Both the position numbers and the translations under genes were made by a program. Of a stretch of DNA of 64,000 nucleotides, positions 18,101-30,100 are shown piece after piece. The notes beneath the pieces were generated by a model. It saw nothing but the letters and a program-made list of their open reading frames with translations. It did not search any database and had not been told where the DNA came from. Position 1 is the first letter of the stretch; each line of letters begins with the position of its first letter. This DNA comes from Variovorax atrisoli 110B (lineage in GTDB: Bacteria; Pseudomonadota; Gammaproteobacteria; Burkholderiales; Burkholderiaceae_C). Location: positions 20,631 to 84,630 of the forward strand of contig NZ_KB907470.1 of assembly GCF_000382045.1 (NCBI RefSeq), in the 5' to 3' direction.

Positions 18101-21100
18101 TCCCGTCCCTCTAATCTCGGGGCGGACATCGTCGGTCATGCTTCCAGGCGCGATCGAGCCGGTGATCGGTCCGACGTCGTCCACGGCACGATCGATGGAA
18201 GGCGTGGCCGTCGGAGCGATCGTGTCGACCGTGAAGACCATCGCCGTCGACTGCGGGCCCTCGTTGCCCGCTGCATCGACGTTTCGCGCCGTGAGCCTGT
18301 GCAGACCATCGGCGAGCTCCTTGCCCGCCGCGGGCGTGAAGCTCCAGTTCCCCGAGGTATCCGCCGTCGCAGTACCGATCAACGTGCCATTGTCATAGAC
18401 GTGGACGGTGCCGTTCGGTTCTGCGCTCGAGCCTGTCAGTTCGGGACGTGCATCGTTGGTCGCGCCGCGCGACGCGATGGCCCCCGTCACCGGCGCGACG
18501 TCGTCCCTTGCGCTGTCGATGGAGGGAGCGGTCACCGGTGCGGTCCGGTCGACCGTGAGCGTGAACTCCGCCGAGGCACCACCCTGGTTGCCCGCAGCGT
18601 CCTCGACGCGGGCGGTGTAGCGGTAGGTGCTGCCATCATCTAGGCCCTTGTCCTCGAAACTCCAGGTGCTGCCGCTCACGACGGCAGCGCCAAGGCGCGA
18701 GCCGTTGCGATAGACCGCCACTACTTCGTTCGTCGCAAGCGGCGCTGAGAGCGTGCCGTTGAGTTGGGGCGCCGCATCGTTGGTCGCGCTGCCGGACGCG
18801 AAATTGCCCTTCTGCGGATCGCGGTCATCGGTGAAGTCGGTGATGGCCGCCTTTTGGACGGGGGCCGTCAGGTCGAGCGTGATGGAGTGAGCCGAGCTCT
18901 CTGCGCCCTGGTTGCCACCGGCGCTTACGACGCGGGCGGTGTACCTGTAGGTCGCACCATCGGCGAGTCCCTTGTCGGCGAAACGCCAACTGGTTCCGGA
19001 CACCGTGGCGGTGCCGATCGCGGTTCCGTTTCGCAGCACCTCGACCACCTCGCCCGTATTCAGCGCTGTTGAGATCGAGCCCACGAGTACCGGGGCGGCG
19101 TCGTTGGTCGTTCCGCCGTCTGCCACGGCGCCCCGCACCGGATCGACGTTGTCCTGCACTCGCGTGATATCCACCGTTTGCGTAACCGTCGAGGTGATGA
19201 CGGTGAAGCGCATGCTGTTCGAGGCTGCTCCGGTATTGCCGGCCAGGTCCATGACCCTGGCCTCGTAGGTGTAGGTGGTGCCGTTCGAGAGGCCGGTGTC
19301 CTCGAAGACCCAGTCGGTACCGTTGACGCTCGCATTGCCCACGTACACGCCATTGCGGAACACGCGCAGTTGTTCCGATCCTCCCAGCGTGGCGGAGAGC
19401 ATGCCCTCCAGCCTGGGCGAATCGTCGTTGGTGTTTCCATTGGCCGGAATGCTGCCCAGCACAGGGTCGACGTTGTCAAGTGCGCGCGCGAGCGTCACGG
19501 TCTGCGATGGTGCGACCGTGTCGACCGTGAAGACCATCGGCGCCGACTTCGGTCCTTCATTGCCCGCCGCGTCGACACTGCTCATCCTGAGGCTGCGCAC
19601 GCCGTCGGCCAGTTCCTTGCCGGATGCAGGCTCGAAGCTCCACTTGCCGGAGGCATCGGCCCTGGTGCTGCCGATCAGCACGCCGTTGTCGTAGACGTTC
19701 ACCGTGCCGTTGGCTTCGGCGCCCGAGCCCTTGAACTCAGGGCGCGCGTCGTTGCTCGTGCCGCCCTGGGCGATCGGGCCCTGGACCGGGTCGACGTTGT
19801 CGATGACGCTGTCGATGACCGGTGCGGCAGACGGGGCGACGGTATCGACCGTCAGCGTGAAGTTCGCCGAGGTGGTTCCCTTGGTGCCGGCAGCGCTGGC
19901 GATTGCGGCGGTGTAGGTGTGCGTGCTTCCATCGGCCAGCGTCGGCAGCTTGAACTCCCAGACGTTGCCATTGCCGTTCACGGTGGCGGTGCCCAGCAGT
20001 ACGCCACCTTCGAGGATCTGCACGACCTCGCCCGTCTTCAGGCCCGACACGGTGCCCTTGAGCACCGGCGTGGTGTCGTTCGTGGTCGTGCCGCTGGCGT
20101 AGTCGCCCGCATTCGGGTCGACGTCGTCGGCATAGGCGGTGATGGCCACCGCATTCCCGGCGGTCGGCGTCGAGGTGTCGACGACCACGGTGCGGGCGTC
20201 GAAGGCCGCGAGGTTGCCGGCGGTGTCCACCACGCGCACCCTGTAGTCGTGGCTGCCGTCGGCCAGCACCCTGCCGTCGACGTAGCTCCAGTTGCCGCCG
20301 CTGACGATCAGGTTGACCCAGGTGGCGCCGCCGTCGAGGCTGATCTGCGCGGTTTCGTCGGAGGCCAGCGTGCCGGTCAGCCTGCCGTTGATGGTCAGGC
20401 TGGTATCGCTGGTGATGAAGTCGCCGGCGACACCGGTGTCGGTGCTGATCGAGGCGATGTCGATGGTGATGCCCGCCGAGTGCCGGGTGTCGATCACCAC
20501 GCGCTGGCTGGTCGGCTTGCCGGCATTGCCGGCGGCGTCGACGACGCGCGCCTGGAAGACGTAGTCGCCAGCCGCGAGCGGCACAGCGGTGTTGTCCAGC
20601 CGATAGGTGTTGCCCGAGACCAGCGTCGCATCGCGCCAGCTGGTGCCGTTGTCGAGCGAGATCTGCACCTTCTCGCCGGTGGCGGCCGCAGCGTCCAGCG
20701 CCGCCGTCACGACGAGGGTGGTGTCGCTGGTGATGAAGTCGCTCGCGCTGGCGCCGGTGTCGTCGCTGATCGAAGTGATCGTTGCCACCTGCGCAGGCGC
20801 AGTGGTACCGACCGTGAAGGCCAGCGGCGCAGACCGCGGTCCCTCGTTGCCGGCCGCATCGACGCTGCCCGCCGTCAGGCTGTGCGCGCCGTTGGACAGC
20901 GCCTTGCCGGCTTCGGGCGTGAAGCTCCACTTGCCCGATCCGTCGGCGATCGCGGTGCCGATCGGCGTGCCGTTGTCGTAGACCTTCACCGTGCCGTTGG
21001 GCTCGGCACCCGCGCCCGCCATCTGGGGGCGGGTTTCGTTGGTCGTGCTGCCGGCGGTGATCTGGCCGATGACCGGTGCCGTGTTGTCCATGACGCTGTC

Positions 21101-24100
21101 GATCGAAGGCGCCGCCGCGGGTGCGGTGCGGTCGATGGCGATCGAGAAGAGCGCGGAGCTCGGCCCCTTGTTGCCCGCGGCGTCGATGACGGCGGCGCTG
21201 TACACGTAGCTGACGCCATCGACCAGGCCCGAGTCCTGGAAGGTCCAGGTGGTGGCATCGGCCATGGTGGCGGAGCCGACACGCCTGTAGTTCCGATAGA
21301 TCGCCACCACTTCACCCGCGCCGAGCGGGGCGCTCAACGTGCCGTTGAGCATGGGCGTCGTGTCGTTGGTGGCGCTGCCCGAGGGGAAGTCGCCCTGCTG
21401 CGGGTCCTGGTTGTCCGTGAAGCTGGTGATCGCAGCGGTCTGGCCCGGTGCGGTGAGGTCGAGCGAGATCGCATAGGCAGCGCTCTTCGCCCCCTCGTTG
21501 CCGCCCGAGTTCACGACGCGGGCGGCATAGCTGTAGGTCATGCCGTCGGCCAGGCCCGAGTCGGAGAAGCTCCAAGTCGTGCCGGTGACCGTGGCGGTGC
21601 CGACCACCTTGTCGTTGCGCAGCACCTGGACCACGTCGCCAGCCCCCAGCGCGGTGGAGATGGAGCCGGTGAGCAACGGGCTGGTTTCGTTGGTCGCGGC
21701 GCCGCTGGCCACGTTGCCCATCGCCGGGTCGGTGCGGTCCTCCACACCGAGGATCTGAACCGTCTGGGTGACACCCGATGTGTTGACGGTGAAGCGCAGG
21801 CTGTTCGAGGCAGCGCCGGCATTGCCGGCTGCGTCCATGACCCTCGCCTCGTAGGTGTAGGCGGTGCCGCTGGAGAGGCCTGCGTCCTCGAAGGTCCAGC
21901 GGGTGCCGCTCACCTTGGCCGTGCCGGCGTGCACGCCATTGCGGAACACATGGAGCTGCTCGGTGCCGGTCAGCGCGGCCGAGAGCGTGCCTTCCAGCGT
22001 GGGCGTGTCGTCGTTGGTGGTGCCGTCGGCCGGGATGTCGCCAGATACCGGGTCGACGTTGTCGATGGCGCGCAGCAGCCTCACCGTCTGCGTCGGCGCG
22101 GACGTATCGATGCGGATGGCGTGGGCGTTCGACTCTGCCCCGGGGTTGGCGGCCGCGTCCTGCACGCGGACCGTGTAGACATAGGCGCTTCCGTTGGAGA
22201 GCCCGCTGTCGGCATAGGTCCAATGCGTCGCATCCGCCATGGTCGCGAAGCCGACCTCCTTGCCGTCGCGCAGGACCACGACCTTCTCGCCCGCCTGCAG
22301 CGCAGCCGAGATCGTGCCCGAGACCTGGGGCGCGGTGTCGTTGGTGTAGCCGTTGTTCGGCACGTCGCCCTGCTGCGGATCGACGTCGTCGTTCACGCCG
22401 GTGATGGCTGCCGTGGTGGCCGGACCGGAGAGCTTGAGCGTGATGACGTACGGCGACGAAGCCGCACCGCCGTTGCCGGCGGCGTCTTCGACGCGCACCG
22501 TGTAGCTGTAGCTCGCGGCGTTGGCGAGGCCGCTGGTGTCGGTGTAGGACCAGCTCGTGCCCGAGATCGATGCGGTGCCGATCTTGACGCCGTCGCGATA
22601 GACGGCGACGAACTCGTTGGCGGCCAGGCTGCCGGTGATCGTGCCCCTGAGTTCCGGCTGCGAGTCGTTGGTGGTGCCGCCGTTGGCGACATCGCCCTGC
22701 ACCGGCTCGACGTTGTCGAACACGGTCGAGATCGCGGCCTTCTGCGCCGGCACGGAGGCGTCGATGGTGATGGCGTAGCTGCCCGAGATGGCGCCGCGGT
22801 TGCCGCCGGCGTCCTCGACGCGTGCGGTGTAGGCGTAGGTGCGGCCGTCGCTCAGGCCGGCGTCGTCGAAGGTCCAGTGGGTGGCGTCGGTCATCGTCGC
22901 GGTGCCGATGACTGCGCCGTCGCGCAGCACCACCACTTTCTCGCCTGCCTGCAGCGGCGCCGAGAGCGTGCCGGCCAGCTGCGGCGCGACGTCGTCGGTG
23001 AAGCCGCCGTCGGCCACCGTTCCCTGCAGCGCGCCCTGGTCGTCCTTGATCGAGACGATGGTCGTCGACTGCGATGGCGCGATGGTGTCGACCGTGAAGG
23101 CCGTCGCAACAGACTGCGGGCCCTCGTTGCCGGCCGCATCGACGCTGCTCGCCGTGAGGCTGTGGGCGCCGTTGGCCAGCTCCTTGCCGGCCTCCGGCGT
23201 GAAGCTCCACTTGCCCGCGTCGTCCACCGTCGCGGTGCCGATCAGCGTGCCGCTGTCGTAGATCCTGACGGTGGCGTTGGGCTCGGCCCCGGAGCCCTTC
23301 AGCTCGGGGCGGGCATCGTTGGTGGTGCCGCCGGAAGCGATGCTGCCGGTGACGGGCGCGACGTCGTCGGTGACGCTGTCGATCGAGGGCGCCGTGCTGG
23401 GCGCGCGCTGGTCGATGGTGAGGGTGAAGGCCGCCGAGGAGCCGCCGCGGTTGCCGGCGGCATCTTCGACGAATGCCGCGTAGCTGTAGCTGGTGTTGTC
23501 GACCAGGCCCGCGTCCTGGAAGGTCCAGGCGCCGCCGCCGGTCATGGTGGCGGCACCGAGGCGCGCGCCGTTGCGATAGACGACGATGACGTCGCCCGTG
23601 TTGAGCGTGCCGGCGAAGGTGCCGTTGAGCAGCGGCGAGGTGTCGTTGGTGACGGCGCCCGATCCGAAGGTGCCCGTCAGCGGGGCCTGGTCGTCGGTGA
23701 AGCCGACGATCTGCGCGGACTGCGAAGGCACTGCGGTGGCCACGCTCAGCGAGAAGTCCGCCGAGGCCGTGCCCTTGTTGCCTGCGGCATCGGCGATCAC
23801 GGCCTTGTAGGTGTGGGCGGTGCCGTTGGCCAGGACCGGCAGCGCGAAGGTCCATGCGGCACCGTTCACTGTAGCCGTGCCCAGCAGCACGGCGCCCTCG
23901 AATATCTGCACGACGTCTCCGGCCTTCAGACCCGAGACCGTGCCCTTGAGCACCGGCGTCGTGTCGTTCGTGCTCGTGCCGCTCGGGTAGTCGCCGACAT
24001 TGGGCGCAACGTCGTCGGTATAGGCGGTGATCGAGACGGCGTTGTCGGCGGTGGGGCCGCTGTTGTCGATGATCACGACCTGCGAGCTCGACGGGGTCGC

Positions 24101-27100
24101 GTTGCCGGCGGCATCCACGACGCGCGCCAGGAAGGTGTAGCTGCCATCGGGCAGCGAGACGGCCGTGTTGTCGAACTGGTAGTTGTTGTTGCCCACAGGC
24201 GTGGCGTTGCTCCAGGTCCTGCCGTTGTCCATCGAGATCTGCACCGTGGCGCCCTGCTCCAGCGCGGAGTCGAGCGTGATCGTCGCGACCAGCGTGCGGT
24301 CGCTGGTGACGAAGTCGTCGGCGCTCGTGCCGGTGTCGGTGCTGATCGCGCCGACGGTGGCCTTGGCCGTCGGTGGCGTGACGTCCACGTTGACCGTGAA
24401 GGAACCCGAGTGCGCGCTCTCGTTGCCCACGGAATCGGTGGTCGTGGCGGTGAAGCGGTGCGCGCCCTCTGCCAGCGGCGTGGTCGGCGTGAAGCTCCAG
24501 CTGCCGTCGGCCTTCACCGTGGCGGAGCCGAGGAAGCTGCCGTTGTCATAGATCTTGATGAGGTCGCCGGCGGTGGCACCGCTGCCGCCGAGCGTGGGCG
24601 TGGTGTCGTCGCTGTATGCGCCGCTGGCGAGCGCGCCCTGCACGAGGCCCACGTCGTCGCCGACGCCGGCGATCTTCGGCACTTCCGGGGCGGTCGTGTC
24701 GATGGTCAGGTCGATGGTGGCTTCGCCCTTCTTGCCCGCGGCGTTCACCGCGGTGGCGGTGTAGCTGTGCGTGCCCTCGCCTTGAGCGGAAAGCGTGAGA
24801 CGCCAGCTGCCGCCGGCATCGGCGGTCGTCGAACCGAGGACCGTCGCGCCTTCCTTGACGGTGACGAGCGCGCCGGCCGTCGCCTTGCCCACGAGCGTGG
24901 GCGTCGTGTCGTCGGTGCGGGCACCGGGAGCGAGGTTGCCCTTGATGCTGCCCTGGTCGTCGACGACCTGCTCGATGCTGACGACGACGTCCGCGAGGTC
25001 GACGGTGAACTCAAGCGGCGCACTGGCGGCGCTGGTGTTGCCCGCGGCGTCGGTCACGGTCAGGGTGATGCGATGCGCTCCGCTGGCCAGCGGCGTGCTG
25101 GGCGTGATGCTCCAGGCGCCGTCGGTCGCGACCGTGATGCTGCCGATGAGGGCGCCGCCGTCGTACAGGCGAATGGTGTCGCCGGCCTTCACGCCGCTGC
25201 CGCTGAAGGTGGGCGTGGTGTCGTCTGTCACGCCGCCGGCGGTGATCGCGCCCTGTGCAGGCCCCTGGTCGTCCATGGCCATGACCACTGCAGGGGTGGC
25301 CGGTGCAGTGGTGTCGAGCACGATCGCATAGGCGCCGGTGCGCGGGCTGACCTGACCTGCGCCGTCGACCGCCTGCGCGGTGAGGTTCTTGGTGCCGTCG
25401 CCGCTCAGGGCGCTGGTGGTGACGCTCCAGGTGCCGTCGGAGGCCACGCTGGTCGAGCCAACGGCCGCGCCGTCGGCATAGACGGTGACCACCGTGCCGA
25501 CCGTGCCCGTGCCGCGCAGGGTGGGCGTGGTGTCGTCGGTGCTCGCGTCGGGCGCCACGTTGCCGGTGACGCTGCCCTTGTCGTCGCTCACGCCGATGAT
25601 CGCGGGTGCCGCCGGCGGATCGCCCACGAGCGTGAAGGTCGACGCGGGCGTGGCCGGGCCGATGTTGCCTGCCGCATCGACAGGGCATGCGACGAGGCTG
25701 TGTGCGCCCAGGGCGAGGGGCACGGCAGGCGTGAAGCGCCAGGTGCCGTCGGCGTTCACCGCGGTGCTGCCGATGAGATTGCCGTTGTCGTAGACGTTGA
25801 TGGCCGTGACCTGGGCGGGATCGGCCGTGCCGGTGTACTCCGGCTTGCTGTCGTCGGTCTTCGCGCCGGCAGCCAGGGGGCCCTGGACAGGGCCGACGTG
25901 ATCCAGCACGCGCAGCTGGGAGGCATCGAGGGCCGACGGCGGCGTGGTGTCCACGGTGAGCCTGAAATCGACGGCGCGCGGGCTTTCGTTGCCTGCCGCG
26001 TCGGTGAGCGTGTAGCTGATGCTGTGCGCGCCTTCGGCCAGCGGGAATGTAGGCATCAGCGTGCCCGTGTTCGGGTCGAAGGTCGCGGCGACCTTCGCGC
26101 CGTCGACGTACAGCGACGGCGTCAGGCCGGCCGCGACGGAGCCGATCTTGAAACCGGGCGTGGTGTCGTCGGTGAATGCCGCCGTGCTGGCCGTGTTCTG
26201 CACGGCGCCGAAGTTGTCGGCATAGCCCGAGATGGCATCCGGCCTCGCCGGCGGCGTCGTGTCGACGTTGATCACGAAGGGCGCCGAATGCCCGCTCTGG
26301 TTGCCCACCGGGTCGGTGGCCGTGACGGTGAGCTTGTGTTCGCCCTCGGACAGCGGTGCGGTCGGCGAAGCCGTGTTGAAGCTCCATCGCCCGTCGGACT
26401 GCACCGTGGTGCTGCCGATGGCGCTGCCGTTGTCATGGACGGTGATGATGTCGCCCGGCGTCGCGCCGCTTCCGCTGAGGGTGGGCCTCGTGTCGTCGGT
26501 GGCGGCGCCGCTGGCCAATGCACCTTGCACCGGCCCGAGGTCGTCTTCCGCGGATGCGACCACCGGCACGGCCGGCGGCGTGGTGTCGATGGTGAGCGTG
26601 AACGCGGTCTCGCTGCTGTTGCCGGCTGCGTTGACCGCCGTCACCTTGTAGCTGTGCGCGCCTTCCGACTGCGCGGGCAGCATGAGGCTCCAGTTGCCGT
26701 TGGCATCCGTCGTGGCGGAAGCCAGTGCCTTCGACCCCTCCTTGACGGTCACCACCGCGCCCGGCGAGGCCGTGCCCACGACGGCCGGCGTGGTGTCATC
26801 GGTGAAGCCGGCAGGGCGCGGCTTGACCGGCTGGCCCTGCCGCGGTTCCCCGGCCTTGGTTACGCTGACGGCCACCGCCGATGTGTCGACGGTGAAGGTC
26901 AGCGGCGTGCTGGCGATACTGGTGTTGCCCGCGGCATCGGTGATGGTGTGCGTGATGCTGTGCGTGCCATGGCCGAGGCCGGTCGGCGTGAATTCCCAGC
27001 GGCCGTCGGACTTGACGGTCGCGCTGCCGAGCAGCGTTGCGCCGTCGTACACCTTGACGATCTCGCCCGGCGTCGCGCCGCTGCCGGCCAGGGTCGGCGT

Positions 27101-30100
27101 GGTGTCGTCGGTGGAGCCGCCGCTGCCGAACTCGCCCTGCACAGGACCGAAGTTGTCCGATGCGGACACGGTTGCAGGCGTCGCCGGTGCCGTGGTGTCG
27201 AGCACGGCGCTGTCGACCGCCACCGGCCTGGAGACATTGCCGGCTAGGTCCTGGCTCACGGCGCTGACGCGGATGGACGCGCCTTCCGCGGGGTTGGGGA
27301 ACGAGACATCGGCGAAGCCCTTGGCGACATCCGCCGCGGCCAGCGTCACCTCGACGTTGCGGTTGCCGTCGGTGACGCTGATGGCATCGCCTTCGGCGGC
27401 GCCGGAAACGAGCTTGACGCGCACGGTCACTTCGGAGCCCAACTCCTTGCCGTTGATGAAGCCGTCGTTGTTGGCGTCGCTGAGGATCGCGACGGCGATG
27501 ACGGGCGCCACGCTGTCGACCGCGGCCGTCGCGGCCTGGCTGGTGTTGCCTGCCGCGTCGGTGGCGATCGCGCGCAACTGGGTGCCATTCATCGCCGGCG
27601 TTGAGGGCGTGATGCTGTATTTGCCGTTGCTGCCCGCGGTCGCGCTGCCGATGAGGTTGCCCACACTGTCCCTCAAGGTGACCAGCGAGCCCGCTTCGGC
27701 CGTGCCGGCGATGGTGCTGCCCGAGGTCGGATCGACCTTCGGTGCGTCTGGAGCCTTGCTGTCGACAGTGGCCGTGGCAGGTGCGCTGGTGTTGCCAGCT
27801 GCGTCAGTAGCGGTCACGCTCAGTTGCGTGTCATGCGCCGGCGGTGTGGTGGGCTTGATGCTGTAGTTGCCGTTGCCGTCCGCAGTCGCAGTACCGAGCG
27901 TGTTGCCGACGCCGTCCTTCACGGTGACGAGCGAGCCCGCCTCCGCCGTGCCGGTGACGGTGCTGCCGTTGGTGGGCTTCACCACCGGTGCGTCCGGAGC
28001 CAAGTTGTCGACCGTCGCCCTGGTTTCGGGACTCACGTTGCCCGAGGCATCGGTCGCGGTCACGCGCATCACCGAGTCGTGCGGCAGGGTGGTGGAGAGC
28101 TTGATGCTGTAGGCGCCGTCGTTGCCGGCGATCGCGCTGCCGATGAGCTTGCCGGCATCGTCGGTGATCTTGACGACCGAGCCGACCTCCGCCGAACCGG
28201 TGACGACGCCGCCCTGCGACGGATCGACCTTGGGTGCCGCAGGTAGCACGCGGTCGACGGTCGTCCTGGCTTCGGGGCTCGCGTTGCCTGCGGCGTCGGT
28301 GGCGACGGCGCGCAACACCGTACCGTGCGCCGGAACGGCCAAGGGCTTGACGCTGTAGGCGCCGTTGGGCGCGGCGATCGCACTGCCGATGAGCCTGTCG
28401 GTGTCATCGGTGATGCGGACCACGGAGCCGCCCTCGGCCGTCCCGGTGATCAGATTGCCGTTGCTCGGATCGATGACCGGTGCGGGAGGTGGCACGCTGT
28501 CGACCGTCGCGGTGGCCTCGGGGCTCTCGTTGCCTGCAGCGTTGGTGGTCACGACGTGCAGCACCGTTCCGTGCGGCGGGGTGAAGGCTGGCGTGACGCT
28601 GTAGGCACCGCGCGAATCGGCCGTGGTGCTGCCGATCAGCTTTCCGGCATCGTCCCTGATGGTGACCACCGAGTCGGGCTCTGCCATGCCTGTGATGGGA
28701 CTGCCGTCGGTCGGGTTGATAGTGGCACCCGGCAGCGCCGTACGGTCGACCATCGCCCGGGCTTCGGGGCTGGTGTTTCCGGCAGCGTCGGTCGAAACGA
28801 CGTGCAGCACGGTGCCGTGCGCAGGCGGCGCTACCGGCGTGACGGTGAAGGTGCCGTTGAATTCGGCGATGGTGCTGCCGATGAGATTGCCGGCGTCGTC
28901 CTTGACCGTGACGACCGAGCCGGCCTCGGCCTTGCCCGAGACGCGGTTTCCGTTGGTCGGACTGATCGTCGGCGTGACGGGCACGACGCTGTCCACGGTG
29001 CTTCGGGCCTCGGAGCTGCTGTTGCCGGCAGCGTCAGTGGCGAAGGCGCGCAGCACGGTGCCGTCCGGCAGGACGAGCGGAGGCTTGATGCTGTAGGAGC
29101 CGTTCGAAGCCGCCGTCGTGCTGCCGACGACATTGCCGACGCCGTCGCGGACCGTGACGACCGAATAGGCCTCTGCGAAACCGGAGATCAGCTTGCCGTT
29201 GGTCGGATCCATCGAGGGCTCGGCGGGCGGCACGCGGTCGACAGTGGCAGTCGCGCTCTGGCCGCTGTTGCCGGCAGCATCGGTGGCGATGACCCGCAGC
29301 ACCGTACCGTCGGAGGGCGGCACCACAGGCTGCACGGCATAGGCCCCGTTGCCGTCTGCGGTCGTGCTGCCGATGAGCTTGCCGACGCCATCCTTGACGG
29401 TGACCACGGCATCGGGCTCGGCCGTGCCTGCGATCAGGCTGCCGTTCGTCGGCTTGACCGTGGGCGCATTGGGCGCCAGGCCGTCGACGGTGGCGCGTGC
29501 TGGCTGGCTGGTGTTGCCCGCTGCGTCGGTGGCGGTGACGTCCAACGGGGTGTCGTGCGGCAGCGGCGTTGCCGGCTTGATGCTGTAGTTGCCGTTGGCA
29601 TCGGCCGTCGTGCTGCCGATGAGCTTGCCGGTGCCGTCCGTGACCTCGACGACCGAGTTGGGCTCGGCCTTGCCCGCGATCGAACCGCCGTTGGTCGGAT
29701 CGACCTTGGGCACGGCGGGCAGCTCGCTGTCGACTGTGGCCCGCGTCTCGGGGCTGGTGTTGCCGGCCGCATCCGTGGCAACGGCGCGCAGCACGGTGTT
29801 GTGCGACAGGCCGCTCAAGGGCTTGATGCCGTAGCGGCCGTTTGAATCGACGGCAGCGCTGCCGACGATGTTGCCAGCGCCGTCGCGGATGGTGACGAAC
29901 GAGCCCAACTCGGCCGAGCCGGTGATCGAGTTGCCGTTGGTTGCATCGACCGAGGGCTTGGCAGGCGGCGTGCCATCCACCGTGGCGGTGGCAGGCTGGC
30001 TGGCATTGCCCGCCCGGTCGGCCGCGATGACAGTGATGATGGTGCCATCAGTCTCACGGGTTCCGAGGCCGATGCTGAACTTGCCGCTCGCATCAGCGGT

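Noticed and set aside
19178..27247. Very long open frame (2689 codons) on the plus strand opposite the adhesin
   Set aside because: It is the antisense shadow of the GC-rich repeated Ig units. Its product is Arg/Gly/His-rich and repeats in step with the adhesin, and no ribosome binding site or known domain is seen.
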